Under the pieces are notes generated by a model that saw only the letters and a program-made list of their open reading frames with translations, did no database searches and was not told the origin of the DNA. A stretch of DNA of 42,275 nucleotides. Origin: Minisyncoccota bacterium (GTDB taxonomy: Bacteria > Patescibacteriota > Minisyncoccia > JAHIHE01 > JAGLIN01). A program made the translations under genes and the position numbers. The stretch is from NCBI GenBank assembly GCA_028690055.1, contig JAQVBZ010000015.1, positions 1 through 42,275 on the forward strand, in the 5' to 3' direction. Positions 20,412 to 29,242 of this stretch are shown one piece after another (within the stretch, counting starts at the first letter, position 1; each line of letters opens with the position of its first letter).

Positions 20412-20795
20412 TCAGCTTTCGCCGAAAGCATTTTGGATGAAATTTATACTCGCTTTGTGCTCATTCTTATAGTACACAATAGATACTACGTCTATCCTCC
20501 AATCTTTATTTTCCTCGTAATTCTTTTCGGCTAGGAAGGTGATTGCCGTCTGGATGATTTTCTGCTGTTTTGTTTTGGTTACTGCCTCTTCGGGAGGTCC
20601 GAACACCTGCGTACTAGCCTCGGTTCTGGTTTTTACTTCGATGAAATGCAGGATATCGTCTTTCTGACAGATGATATCGATTTCCCCGCATCTTTTCTGG
20701 AAATTCTTATCCATCACCTCGTAGCCGTGTCGGCGCAAAAAATCTTCTGCCAACCTTTCTCCCCAATCGCCAAATTTTCGATTACGTTTTTGCAT
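20412..20795 (-). CDS. yraN: UPF0102 / YraN family nuclease-like protein
   Basis: A 127-residue protein of the YraN (UPF0102) family, which has a restriction-endonuclease-like fold related to archaeal Holliday junction resolvases. The signature is visible: GDWGERLAEDFLRRHGYEVMDKNF (N-terminal G-x-x-G/A-E), RCGEIDIICQKDDILHFIEVKTR (the D/E-x-K active site as EVK), and TKTKQQKIIQTA. Biological role is not settled. It starts nine nucleotides after the preceding small membrane gene, so they are co-transcribed. It ends in TGA. Confidence 0.88.
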   Translation of the reverse strand: MQKRNRKFGDWGERLAEDFLRRHGYEVMDKNFQKRCGEIDIICQKDDILHFIEVKTRTEASTQVFGPPEEAVTKTKQQKIIQTAITFLAEKNYEENKDWRIDVVSIVYYKNEHKASINFIQNAFGES

Positions 20796-20804
20796 TATGC
20801 AAAA

Positions 20805-21062
20805 TTAAAAGAGGCTAAAGAGTTTCTCGGTGACTTGGCGTAGGATATGGTTCTCTGCGTCGTAATAGTAGAGCGCGACCAGAAGTACAAGGATAAAGAG
20901 AATGGACAGAGTCAGTCGTTTGAATTCTTGTTTCAGGTCGTCATCCTTATCATCTTCCGGTTTTTTGGCGGTAATTTCCTTTTTATTGCCGGTCACAGCC
21001 TCTTCGACGGTCGCGCTGCTTGATGGGAATTTATTCCTGTTCTTATTTTTCCTTTTACTCAT
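20805..21062 (-). CDS. Small single-pass membrane protein
   Basis: An 85-residue protein: a very basic start (MSKRKNKNRNK), a low-complexity polar region with KKPEDDKDDD, one strongly hydrophobic helix (about 49-67, LTLSILFILVLLVALYYY), and a short tail outside. It is typical of small CPR membrane proteins and has no named family I can recall. It is the first gene of the yraN operon. Confidence 0.7.
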   Translation of the reverse strand: MSKRKNKNRNKFPSSSATVEEAVTGNKKEITAKKPEDDKDDDLKQEFKRLTLSILFILVLLVALYYYDAENHILRQVTEKLFSLF

Positions 21063-21316
21063 TTTTCTAAGATTATGATTAATTGCTAAGACAATACCAT
21101 TCTATAACGGAAAATGGCTTATTGCAAATATATTTTGTTTGCAGCAAGAAAGAAGTGTAAGATGATAAAAAATACTAAAATAGAAGACGGAAGGGGCATA
21201 GACTGCCTCGAAGAAATAGAAACAGACACGGAAAAGCTGATTTGTGGGGAGTTGATTATCCTATGAGGTCATGGTAAGCTGTTGGTGCTAAAGAAAATAA
21301 TAGGAGTGGGTAAAAA

Positions 21317-21676
21317 GTGATAGCACTAAATGTCCATAACCAAGATATAGAAGTTGCAAAAGAGGGCACTGAAGCGCTTGTGAAAGCGATTGAATCCAGA
21401 CTGCATAACCATAAAGGGATAGAATTGTGGATGGCTCTAAAAGGATTGCTGATCACAAAAAAACAGGCGGAAGCTGTTTGGGAAAAATTGAGCACCGCAA
21501 ATAAAATTGCCTTACTCTGTTATATCGGTGAGAATTCGGTCTTTTTGAAAGTGGATCGATGGTGGATAATACAGAAACAAAAGGAACTAAAAAAAGACGT
21601 AAAAGATAAAAGAATAAAAATAAAATTGTCGGAAAGAATGATTCTGACAGGTATAGAAAATAAAATGTGGCGGTAA
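21317..21676 (+). CDS. Hypothetical helical protein (119 aa)
   Basis: A 119-residue, mostly helical, basic protein, starting with GTG behind GGAG (21303). The C-terminal third (KQKELKKDVKDKRIKIKLSERM) is strongly charged. No domain is recognised. The 21181-21300 stretch upstream contains another short frame (starting near 21162) without convincing coding features. The gene is convergent with lepA. Confidence 0.5.
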   Translation: MIALNVHNQDIEVAKEGTEALVKAIESRLHNHKGIELWMALKGLLITKKQAEAVWEKLSTANKIALLCYIGENSVFLKVDRWWIIQKQKELKKDVKDKRIKIKLSERMILTGIENKMWR

Positions 21677-22050
21677 AGAGACTGCTAATCTTTTAAAAAA
21701 GTTATTTATTAAGAGACTTTTTGAAATTTACCGCCATGCCTGGCTATATGGATGCCGGGCTTTTTATTACAAGCAAAAACCATTGGCGTCAGATGCGTGT
21801 GTTTTTAGAGCAATAGCTCTTACTGTCAGAGTCAGTCCAGGCCTGTCATCTCCCAATCAGGTCGAGGGCAGGTACTGAACTTGTTTCAGAACCTTCGTTA
21901 TATTCCATTATAACAGTATCGTAGTATATGGATGTTAAGTAACGAAGATTCCGGGTCAAGCCCGGAATGACAAACAACAAGTCATTAAGTGTTTGAGCTG
22001 GCGGTATAATCATTACAAGTAAAAAAACATCGGGGTGTGATAATTTTGCA
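21677..22050. repeat. Gene-free stretch with REP-like palindromes
   Basis: Contains a palindromic GATTCCGGgtcaagCCCGGAAT element ending ATGACAAAC (21949-21975), of the same kind as those at 2871 and 11644. It also has a CAGGTCGAGGGCAGG phrase (21857-21872) that recurs at 37323. No gene seen. Confidence 0.5.
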
Positions 22051-22076
22051 AAAAACCGGCGCGGGCCGGTTTTTTG
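22051..22076 (-). terminator. Terminator of lepA
   Basis: AAAAAACCGGCgcgGGCCGG-type stem flanked by A6 and T6, immediately beyond the lepA stop codon. Confidence 0.75.
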
Positions 22077-22081
22077 TGTTT

Positions 22082-23896
22082 CTAGTTTTTTTTGAGAACA
22101 GAAAGAAAAGCTTCTTGTGGAATATCGACCTTGCCGATTGATTTCATTTTTTTCTTGCCTTTCTTCTGTTTGTCGAGAAGTTTGTTCTTACGCGAGACGT
22201 CTCCTCCGTAGAGTTTGGCGGTTACGTCTTTGCGGTAAGGCTGGATGGTTTCGCGTGCGACTATCTTGCCTGAGATAGCGGCTTGGATGGCGATGGAGAA
22301 ATTCTGGCGCGGTATTACCTCCTTTAGTTTTTCCACGATCTTTTTCCCTTCAGTGTGCGCCTCGTTTCTGGGGACGATGCGGCTGAAAGCTTCCACTCTC
22401 TCATCTGCAATCAGGATATCGAGCTTGATGAGGTCGCCGATGCGGAATCCGATGGGTTCGTAGCTCATCGAGGCGTAACCGCTGGAAATACTTTTCAGAT
22501 TATCGTAAAAATCTACGATGATATTGAGGAGCGGTGCTTCGTAAGTGAGGATGACGCGGTCCTTGGAAAGATAGCTGGTGCTTTTGTAAGTGGCGCGGGA
22601 ATTTTCGGCAAGCTGCATCACGTTGCCGATCCTGTCTTCGGGGAGCACGATTTCCAGCTTGGCCCAAGGTTCATGGATTTCCGCGATGTAGTTCGGGTCG
22701 GGAAGGCCGGCCGGAGAAAATATCATTTCCTCTTCGCCGGTTTTTCGGAATATTTTGTAAGATACGCTGGGAGTGGTGACTACCAGATTCATATCGTATT
22801 CGCGTGTCAGTCTTTCGCTGACGATTTCCAGATGTAACATTCCGAGGAAGCCGCAGCGGAATCCGCGTCCGAGAGCCGTGGAACTTTCCGGTTCGAAAGA
22901 GAGAGAAGAGTCGCTTAGTTTCAATTTGTCCAGTGCGTCGCGAAGATTGGGATAGTCGGCGCCATCAATCGGATAGACGCTGGCAAAGACTACAGGCCTG
23001 ACTTCTTTGTATCCCGGCAGAGGTTTGACCTTGTCGCGATTCTCTTCTTCGAATGCATTATGCAGATTGGTGATGGTGTCACCCACGCGGCATTTGCCGA
23101 CTTCTTTGAGGCCGGTCGCGATGTAGCCGATTTCGCCGGTTTTGAGAGAATTTGTCTTTTTTAATTCCGGAGTTATGATACCTATTTCCAGGATTTCTGA
23201 CTCCGCTTTGCTCCCGAGGAAAGAGATTTCTTCTCCCATCTTGATTTCGCCGTCTACGATGCGGACTTGTGCGACCACGCCCTTGTAGCTGTCGAAATAG
23301 GAATCGAAGATGAGCGCGCGCGCCGGAATATCGATATCGCCGTGCGGGCAATGGACTTCTTCGATAACGCGGGCAAGAACTTTGTCCACGTTCTCCCCGG
23401 TCTTGGCGCTGATTTTCAAAATCTCGTCGCGCTCGCAACCGATGAGGTCCATAATTTCCTGTTCGACTTCAGGTACCATCGCGCTGGGCATATCAATCTT
23501 ATTGATGGCGGGAATGATGACCAAATTCTGATCCATCGCCAGATACAGGTTGGCAATTGTTTGCGCTTGGATTCCTTGCGTCGCGTCCACCAAGAGAACG
23601 GCGCCTTCGACGGCGGCGAGGGATCTTGAAACTTCATAGGTGAAGTCGACGTGCCCGGGGGTGTCGATGAGATTCAAGATGTAGCTCTTGTCTTCGTAGA
23701 CATATTCCATTTTGACAGGCTGGAGCTTGATGGTGATGCCGCGCTCTCTTTCCAGGTCCATCTGGTCGAGCATCTGAGCTTTCATCTTGCGGTCTTCTAC
23801 TGTATGCGTCATTTCGATCATACGATCCGCGAGCGTGGATTTCCCGTGGTCAATATGGGCGATGATGCAGAAATTTCTGATATTCTCTTGATTCAT
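22082..23896 (-). CDS. lepA: Translation elongation factor 4 (LepA)
   Basis: A 604-residue ribosome-bound GTPase that back-translocates or remodels stalled elongating ribosomes. The G domain shows AHIDHGKST (G1), GITI (G2), DTPGHVDF (G3), NKIDM (G4) and the SAK-type SAKTGENV (G5). Domain II, the EF-G-like domains III and V, and the LepA-specific C-terminal domain ending in lysine-rich KKGKKKMK follow (AISGKIVARETI, YGGDVSRKNKLLDKQKKGKK). Full length for the family (about 600). It is a single gene between a terminator and a gene-free stretch. Confidence 0.96.
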   Translation of the reverse strand: MNQENIRNFCIIAHIDHGKSTLADRMIEMTHTVEDRKMKAQMLDQMDLERERGITIKLQPVKMEYVYEDKSYILNLIDTPGHVDFTYEVSRSLAAVEGAVLLVDATQGIQAQTIANLYLAMDQNLVIIPAINKIDMPSAMVPEVEQEIMDLIGCERDEILKISAKTGENVDKVLARVIEEVHCPHGDIDIPARALIFDSYFDSYKGVVAQVRIVDGEIKMGEEISFLGSKAESEILEIGIITPELKKTNSLKTGEIGYIATGLKEVGKCRVGDTITNLHNAFEEENRDKVKPLPGYKEVRPVVFASVYPIDGADYPNLRDALDKLKLSDSSLSFEPESSTALGRGFRCGFLGMLHLEIVSERLTREYDMNLVVTTPSVSYKIFRKTGEEEMIFSPAGLPDPNYIAEIHEPWAKLEIVLPEDRIGNVMQLAENSRATYKSTSYLSKDRVILTYEAPLLNIIVDFYDNLKSISSGYASMSYEPIGFRIGDLIKLDILIADERVEAFSRIVPRNEAHTEGKKIVEKLKEVIPRQNFSIAIQAAISGKIVARETIQPYRKDVTAKLYGGDVSRKNKLLDKQKKGKKKMKSIGKVDIPQEAFLSVLKKN

Positions 23897-24449
23897 TGAT
23901 TTAACTGAGATATTTATTCGAATAAAAAACTGCTTAGATTAAAGCGATATAGATATAATCTATTATAAATCGAGGTTTTTGGCAAATAATTGCGGGATGT
24001 GAAACTGACCCATCTGCACTTTATAACCTTTATTCCAGCCAAAAGTTTCCATATAATGTATTTCGATTCCCCTCTTTAAGAGGGGTGGCACCAACATAAG
24101 CGTAGCGTTGTTGTCGTGCGGGGTGCGTAGGGACGATCTCTAGCTTATAACTTAAATATCACGTAGCAATTGCATTTATAAAATGTAATTCATCGGTAAT
24201 TAGCCGTTTCAACACACCCCTCGCAACGTTATAGCTAAAGCCATAACGGCTCTTCCCCCTCTCGAGAAGGGAATCTAGCTCCAGCTTTATCTGGATAAAA
24301 CTATACTTCGGGAAGTGCAGGTGGGTCAGGGATGTTAAATAGTTGGCAAAAAGTGCGAAAGTGATATTTTAGTTGAAAGCAACAAAAAATGTCAAAAAAA
24401 TTGATTAAAAGTATTTATTTTTAAAAGATAGGTTTTAGGGAGGTTTGGC
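23897..24449. repeat. Gene-free stretch with palindromic repeats
   Basis: A CCCCTCTTTAAGAGGGG hairpin (24069-24085) and a related TTCCCCCTCTCGAGAAGGG element (24253-24272) in opposite half-site order bound a 200-bp block. This block carries ACAACGCTACGCTTATG-like and CAACGTTATAGC segments. It looks like a composite palindromic repeat. No gene is supported. Confidence 0.4.
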
Positions 24450-24452
24450 TTG

Positions 24453-24641
24453 ATGAATATATTCAGAGCTCAAAAGATGAGAGTTGATATGTATCTAAAT
24501 AAAATATGGAAAGGTTATAATAACTTGGTGAATATAATTGAAAGCCATTTTAATCAGATATATGTACTGTTTAAAATCGCGGTATCCGTGATATGCGTAT
24601 TTATGATGGCGTGTACATGGATTTGTGTGTATAGAATTTAA
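24453..24641 (+). CDS. Small single-pass membrane protein
   Basis: A 62-residue protein with GGGAGG nine nucleotides before the ATG (a TTG one codon earlier is also possible). The N-terminal half is basic and amphipathic (FRAQKMRVDMYLNKIWKGYNN); the C-terminal half is a membrane helix (VLFKIAVSVICVFMMACTWICVY) containing cysteines. A terminator follows (24657-24682). Unknown function; it could be a small toxin-like or regulatory membrane peptide, but nothing confirms this. Confidence 0.5.
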   Translation: MNIFRAQKMRVDMYLNKIWKGYNNLVNIIESHFNQIYVLFKIAVSVICVFMMACTWICVYRI

Positions 24642-24656
24642 AATGAATATAATATT

Positions 24657-24682
24657 AAAAAACGGAAAACCTTTCGTTTTTT
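24657..24682 (+). terminator. Terminator after gene 24453
   Basis: AAAAAACG, 10-nt loop, CGTTTTTTTT. Confidence 0.6.
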
Positions 24683-24787
24683 TTCTTATTAATTTCAGTC
24701 AAAAGCTCAGATATTCTGCGTTTTATTTTTTTAATCTGTTGCCTGCTGCGAATATGCAGTTTTTTCGAATTCGGGTACTGGGGGGGC

Positions 24788-24816
24788 TTGACTAATTAAA
24801 ATATTTGTGCTATACA
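24788..24816 (+). promoter_or_regulatory. Promoter of gene 24881
   Basis: TTGACT (24788-24793), 17-nt spacer, TATACA (24811-24816). The leader also has a short CATCTAGTTGGATG stem (24834-24847). Confidence 0.65.
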
Positions 24817-24880
24817 TTGAATATAATCTTCTCCATCTAGTTGGATGTAAGAGGATTTAAAATCCAAGGAGAAGTCGTAA

Positions 24881-25417
24881 ATGGTAAAGAATCCAGTAGC
24901 CGTATTGATGGCTATGTTGGTCTGTGGCCTTTTGGTGACAGGTGTGGCGCCTATTGCAGGCGCGTCTGGTTATGGTAATAACGATGATAATCCCAAAAGT
25001 ACATTGTACCTTTGGGACGAAGCAGGTCGTTTTTGGGAAGATACCCCGGGGCCATATCACGTGCAGCCTAGGGGAGAAATCGGAATAAAAGCAGAGGCGG
25101 ATACGGGGAAAAGCCTACATAGAGTGGAGCTGGTAAGTTGTGAAGGATTGATAGTAATAGAAGAGCATATAAAAGAGGGAAGTCGTTCCAATCGTTTCCA
25201 GGTCGGGAATATACCTGGAAAGTACGAGGCCAGGTATAAAATTACAAATCTGGAAACCCATAAATGCACTTACAAGGTTGCAACTATCATAGTTGATGAA
25301 CCCTGCAATCAGAAGTATGGGGAAGAAAAGAGCAAAAAAGATGTAGAGGACAAGAAGTCCGGAAAGGAGGACGGCCATCGGCATTACCGAAACTCATACC
25401 GTAAGTATCATAGGTAA
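24881..25417 (+). CDS. Secreted protein with Ig-like look
   Basis: A 178-residue exported protein. The signal peptide covers about residues 1-28 (VLMAMLVCGLLVTGVAPIAGA, cleavage likely at AGA-SG). The mature part is beta-rich (LYLWDEAGRFWED, GEIGIKAEADTG, HRVELVSCEGLIVIEE, GKYEARYKITN, TYKVATIIV), consistent with one immunoglobulin-like domain. A pair of Cys (in VSCEG and HKCTY) could form a disulfide with the help of the DsbA-like protein. The tail is rich in Lys, His and Arg (KKDVEDKKSGKEDGHRHYR), perhaps for binding the cell wall. RBS AAGGAG. No terminator is obvious. Confidence 0.7.
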   Translation: MVKNPVAVLMAMLVCGLLVTGVAPIAGASGYGNNDDNPKSTLYLWDEAGRFWEDTPGPYHVQPRGEIGIKAEADTGKSLHRVELVSCEGLIVIEEHIKEGSRSNRFQVGNIPGKYEARYKITNLETHKCTYKVATIIVDEPCNQKYGEEKSKKDVEDKKSGKEDGHRHYRNSYRKYHR

Positions 25418-25508
25418 AATAGTGAAAAATTATTTTGTGCTATCTTTCTATTAGATAGTGTGCAACGGAGAAGAATATCATTTCTTCTCTTATTTATTTT
25501 TATCAAAT

Positions 25509-25539
25509 TTGACAACTTATCCGGCTGGGTTCTTATTCT
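25509..25539 (+). promoter_or_regulatory. Possible promoter
   Basis: TTGACA (25509-25514) and TATTCT (25534-25539) with a 19-nt spacer, or TTATTC at 18 nt. It would drive the frames at 25568 and 25839. Confidence 0.4.
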
Positions 25540-25567
25540 AAAAGATTCGGTCTTGTAAGCGGAGGTA

Positions 25568-25801
25568 ATGAATACAATATCCCCTGTTTTTATTATTGGA
25601 AAAAATGTCGCCTTGCTATTGCTAGAGTTAACCTTGGTGAAAATGGGAGGGAGGGGAACTTCCCGATGCGAAGTATTGCGTTACTACTCAGGATATAGCG
25701 GGATTTTTCGATACCGATCGCTTTTAAATCATGTCATTCCAACGAATAAAATTGGTGATATCGAAAAAATATTGTATTATAAAAGGAAAGTGAGGTGGTA
25801 G
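25568..25801 (+). CDS. Doubtful small frame (77 aa)
   Basis: A 77-residue frame behind GGAGG, but the spacing to the ATG is only two nucleotides and the sequence has no domain character beyond one hydrophobic patch (FIIGKNVALLLLELTLV). It lies between a promoter-like site and the 25839 frame. It may be the leader of that gene rather than a protein. Confidence 0.25.
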   Translation: MNTISPVFIIGKNVALLLLELTLVKMGGRGTSRCEVLRYYSGYSGIFRYRSLLNHVIPTNKIGDIEKILYYKRKVRW

Positions 25802-25838
25802 CATAAATCCAAATCATGGTGGCAGAGTAAATTTTTCT

Positions 25839-26144
25839 GTGGTAGCGAAAGTGCCCTTGGGGGCAGGGATGTCTTCATCAGAAGATCCTTCTGTCGGGAA
25901 ATTACATTTATTTTTCGAGGACATGGATCCGGGGAAGTTTGGCGACTACGATGGGTCGGTTATTTTTCCCGAGTGGTTCACCTTCTGTGTTCTGAGAAAA
26001 AGAACTTTACTCGAAATTACGAGAGTAGTTGAAAATACCGGCGGTGTCGTTTTGCCCATGTTCTGGAATAGATTCAATCAAGTGGATAAAAACACCAGGG
26101 GCATTGAGGTCAAAAAGATCGGTCCGATCATTCATATAAATTAA
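25839..26144 (+). CDS. Hypothetical protein (101 aa or longer)
   Basis: A 101-residue frame starting with GTG 25839. The frame is open further upstream to about 25800 without a standard start codon, and AGGTGG (25792-25797) stands there, so the true start may be unusual. The sequence is plausible for a folded domain (KLHLFFEDMDPGKFGDYDGSVIFPEWFTF, then LLEITRVVENTGGVVLPMFWNRF). A terminator follows directly, which supports a real gene. No family recognised. Confidence 0.45.
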   Translation: MVAKVPLGAGMSSSEDPSVGKLHLFFEDMDPGKFGDYDGSVIFPEWFTFCVLRKRTLLEITRVVENTGGVVLPMFWNRFNQVDKNTRGIEVKKIGPIIHIN

Positions 26145-26148
26145 AAAA

Positions 26149-26177
26149 GCAATCGAAGATTCGATTGTTCTTTTTTT
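26149..26177. terminator. Bidirectional terminator
   Basis: AAGCAATCGAAgaTTCGATTG followed by TTCTTTTTTT, between the plus-strand gene ending at 26144 and the minus-strand murJ ending at 26204. It can serve both. Confidence 0.7.
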
Positions 26178-26203
26178 GGTCCGTATTTTGTCCTTGTGGT
26201 TTA

Positions 26204-27811
26204 TTATTCTTCCGCGATGAGCTCGGTGGTTTTGAGTTTGGTTTTGAATATTTTTTTGCGGAAGGCGTTTTTGAATTTGATGAATTCTTCAATTTGGAAT
26301 ATCCAGCCCCAGGCACAATAGACGACAAGCATCGCGGTGCCGGATAGTGCGCCTTGGATACCGATACCGAGAAAAGTGTGGGTATCGAGATATGGTTCTA
26401 CGGCATAGAGTGTCTTGTATCCGATGAGTCCTGCGATGATGGCGGAAAAAGAAATCTGTCCTATAGCGATGTAGAAATTACTCGGTACCGTGCTGAGATA
26501 TTTTTTATTGAGAAGGATGAAGAGTATAGCGGCATTGAGAATGCTGGAAAGGGTGAAGGCTCCGACTAAGCCATTCAGTCCGAATTTGGGGGACAGCCAT
26601 AGAGCAAGAATTATGTTTATGATAGCGCTGAAGAGAGCCGCATAAAAAGGCGTTTTGGAATCGTGAAGAGCCCAGAAGGCCCGGGAAAAAAGAGGGATGA
26701 GCGATTGCGCAAAAAGGCTGATACAAAAAATATAAAGCGCGTCGATGGTCGCCACGGTCGATGTCCAGTCGAAATAGCCATGGCCGTAAATGACACGTAC
26801 GGCTTGCGCCCGGAAGACAATCAGGAAAATGCTGAGAGGAATTATGAAATACAAAATCTGTTTGGTGGTCGAGAGCAGGACCTCGGTAAATTTTCCACGA
26901 TGATATTTACCGCTGAGCTCTGAGAGGGTGGGGAAGCAGGCGACCGCGAAAGAGATGGCGAAAATTCCGAGTGGAAAACTTTGCAAATCGTTTGCATAGG
27001 TGAAAGCGGTTATGCTGCCTGCGGCTAGAGTGGAAGCTATGATAGTGACTACGAAGGGGTTAACCTGGGAAATAATCATCGTGAAGATGCGGGGAACCAT
27101 TATCTTGATTATTGTCCGTACTTCCGCGCTCTTGGTGTTTACAAACATCTTATATCTGAAGCCGAGCATTTTGACGCTGGGGAATTGGATGATAAATTGG
27201 AGAAACGCTCCGAGTGGTACTCCCCAAGCGAGCCCCGCAAGTCCGTATTCTTTCGCCAAAACCATTGCGCCGAAAATGATGCCGAGATTATAGACAATCG
27301 GTGAAAGCGAATAGATCAGAAATCTTTTGTAGGATTGCAGGATACCTCCGGTTATACTGGAAAGAAGCATAAAGATCGGACTCAGGAACATAATCCGGGT
27401 GAGTTCGACAGTCTTTTGTTTCTTTTCTGCATCAAAACCTGGAACGATGAGGTCTATAATCCATGGGGCAAGGACCATGGATATCATAGTAATGCCTAGC
27501 AGGACTATGAAAAGAATGTTTAATATGTTGTTTGCCGCCTTGAAAGCCTCTTCTTTCTTATTTTGAGAGACGAGTTTTGAAAAGACGGGGATGAAGCCGG
27601 CAGAGAGAGCTCCGAGGACTATGATATTGAAAATAAAGTCGGGGATGCGGAAAGCGGCAAGGTAGATGTCTATATCGTTTGCGGGAAAGTTATGGGCAAG
27701 GATGCTGTTTTTTAACACTCCCAGGAACTTGGCGGCGAGCGTCATGATGCCGATAATAAAAGCCGCTGAAGTGATGGATGCCGATTCTCGGTTGATGAAT
27801 TTCTTTATCAT
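26204..27811 (-). CDS. murJ: Lipid II flippase MurJ
   Basis: A 535-residue integral membrane protein of the MOP exporter superfamily that moves lipid II across the membrane for peptidoglycan synthesis. The N-terminus has the MurJ/MviN pattern (SAAFIIGIMTLAAKFLGVLKNSILAHNFPANDIDIYLAAFRIPDF), and LGALSAGFIPVFSKL follows. About 14 helices are spread over the length. The charged C-terminal tail (KFKNAFRKKIFKTKLKTTELIAEE) is cytoplasmic. Length is normal. It is divergent from the PHP gene, with overlapping promoters (27846-27896). Confidence 0.93.
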   Translation of the reverse strand: MIKKFINRESASITSAAFIIGIMTLAAKFLGVLKNSILAHNFPANDIDIYLAAFRIPDFIFNIIVLGALSAGFIPVFSKLVSQNKKEEAFKAANNILNILFIVLLGITMISMVLAPWIIDLIVPGFDAEKKQKTVELTRIMFLSPIFMLLSSITGGILQSYKRFLIYSLSPIVYNLGIIFGAMVLAKEYGLAGLAWGVPLGAFLQFIIQFPSVKMLGFRYKMFVNTKSAEVRTIIKIMVPRIFTMIISQVNPFVVTIIASTLAAGSITAFTYANDLQSFPLGIFAISFAVACFPTLSELSGKYHRGKFTEVLLSTTKQILYFIIPLSIFLIVFRAQAVRVIYGHGYFDWTSTVATIDALYIFCISLFAQSLIPLFSRAFWALHDSKTPFYAALFSAIINIILALWLSPKFGLNGLVGAFTLSSILNAAILFILLNKKYLSTVPSNFYIAIGQISFSAIIAGLIGYKTLYAVEPYLDTHTFLGIGIQGALSGTAMLVVYCAWGWIFQIEEFIKFKNAFRKKIFKTKLKTTELIAEE

Positions 27812-27845
27812 TCTTGGGAAAATTTAATCATGGTTTAACATTTCT

Positions 27846-27874
27846 ATTTTATAGCATATTGAGGGGTTTGACAA
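27846..27874 (-). promoter_or_regulatory. murJ promoter
   Basis: On the minus strand TTGTCA, 17-nt spacer, TAAAAT. Its -35 box shares five of six bases with the -35 box of the divergent promoter at 27868-27896. Confidence 0.5.
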
Positions 27875-27896
27875 AGATGCGAAAACTTGTTAGTTT
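27868..27896 (+). promoter_or_regulatory. PHP gene promoter
   Basis: TTGACA (27868-27873), 17-nt spacer, TAGTTT (27891-27896). Divergent from and overlapping the murJ promoter, so polymerase binding at one should exclude the other. Confidence 0.5.
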
Positions 27897-28032
27897 TTGG
27901 TTAGATTGCTTGTTCTAAGCAAATAGAAAAAATAAAAGAGGTGCAAAAATTATCGGATACCAATCTTCGTGAGATGAGCTTGCGGATATAGAGCTTTTTA
28001 AGGGGCTACTACGAGATTATCCTGAACTGGGA

Positions 28033-28932
28033 TTGGACTTTAATTGCCATAATCATACGGAAGCATCAGACGGCGAGATGTCTTTGTCGGAGTTGACGAG
28101 GCGGCTTGCCGATTTTGGATTCACCGGGGCGGCCATTACCGATCATAACGCATTCGGTTATGACACGAGGAATCCGCTGCATCTGCAGTGTGCGAAGAAA
28201 TGCCGGAAAGATTATGGGGTGGAGCTTTATTCCGGGATGGAAATAAGTTGTGAAGATAGCTTTGAAGAGTGGGGAGGACCGAAGGAAAAAGAAGTTCATG
28301 TCGGGGCCATATTTTTGGATTCGAGAAATAGAAAGATCCAAAGAATGGTGAAAGAGCAACAGCAAAGTCGTGCAGTAAGGGCGGAGTTGATGATTGGAAA
28401 GATAAAGGGCAGGGGTTGGAACATCATCTCCTTCGATGAGATGACGGATATGTATCCGAATATAACTCTGATGCACATCGCTCGTCACGTTACGGATCAA
28501 AAAGGGAACAGTGTCGACGCAAAGGAATTCTTGGAGAATCATTTTCTTCAAGGTGGCGATTGTTATGCACCCAAGAATTTGGTTCCTGTGCAAGAAGCGA
28601 TTGAACTCATAGTTGAGGCTGGAGCTATCCCGGTTTTTAATCATCCGCTTACGACTTTGGGGTTTGACTTGTTCGAAAGTAGCTTTGAGCTCGCCGCGGA
28701 CCGATATGTGGCGATGGGTCTTCAAGCAATAGAAGGATATACCAAAAAAATTCCGCCGGCCTGGAGCAGGTGGATTATGAAATATGATTTGGATCATGGT
28801 TTGCGAACTTTCGGGGGGTCTGATACTCACAAATCGAAGGATCCTACGATCTACGTCAGGAATGTGCTGGATATAATATACGGCACCAGCAAAAATGCAT
28901 CCTTCCGCCAACGGTTGGAACGACAGGGTTGA
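28033..28932 (+). CDS. PHP-domain phosphoesterase
   Basis: A 299-residue metal-dependent phosphoesterase of the PHP family. Metal-ligand motifs: CHNHTEASDG (HxH, near residue 5), TDHNAF (D-H, near 36), a Glu in YSGMEIS (near 69), HIARHV (about 156), FNHP (about 213), and the terminal GGSDTHK (DxH, about 273). Relatives cut 3',5'-bisnucleotides or RNA ends; the substrate here is open. The only standard start in frame is TTG 28033, without an RBS. The frame is open upstream to 27972 and encodes plausible protein (LADIELFKGLLRDYPELG), and a one-base change near 27972 would join it to a GTG at 27941; the gene may therefore be frameshifted at its start. It ends in TGA. Confidence 0.8.
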   Translation: MDFNCHNHTEASDGEMSLSELTRRLADFGFTGAAITDHNAFGYDTRNPLHLQCAKKCRKDYGVELYSGMEISCEDSFEEWGGPKEKEVHVGAIFLDSRNRKIQRMVKEQQQSRAVRAELMIGKIKGRGWNIISFDEMTDMYPNITLMHIARHVTDQKGNSVDAKEFLENHFLQGGDCYAPKNLVPVQEAIELIVEAGAIPVFNHPLTTLGFDLFESSFELAADRYVAMGLQAIEGYTKKIPPAWSRWIMKYDLDHGLRTFGGSDTHKSKDPTIYVRNVLDIIYGTSKNASFRQRLERQG

Positions 28933-29242
28933 AAAATATCCTGTCTTATTTTATTATAATAATTCGGTAATAAATAATTAGCTGAAATTTCCAACAGGAT
29001 GGATACCTCTGTGCTTTAAAAACTAAATATATTTTGTCATTCCGAATTGTAGGGGGCACAATATCTTGTGCCCTCTGTGGCCCCGGAATCCGGGAAAGGT
29101 ACCATATTCAATAGTAAAGTTATCTTTATGAATAACGTCCATGATCATTTATATATTTCCCAGATTCCTCAGGCGAGTACGCCTTTCGGGATGACAAATT
29201 ACGGGGAGTATTTGTTTCAATTAAAATTCTGCCAGTGAATTA

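Noticed and set aside
20805-24000. Possible tRNA genes in the core region
   Set aside because: I looked for TTCGANNC-type T-loops with matching acceptor stems across the window and saw none that fit.
24060-24275. Block with alternating palindromes as a CRISPR fragment
   Set aside because: There are no regularly spaced direct repeats; the units are inverted and unequal.
28066-28911. Long minus-strand frame opposite the PHP gene
   Set aside because: It is a shadow of the PHP coding sequence; the metal motifs are all on the plus strand and the antisense product has no domain character.
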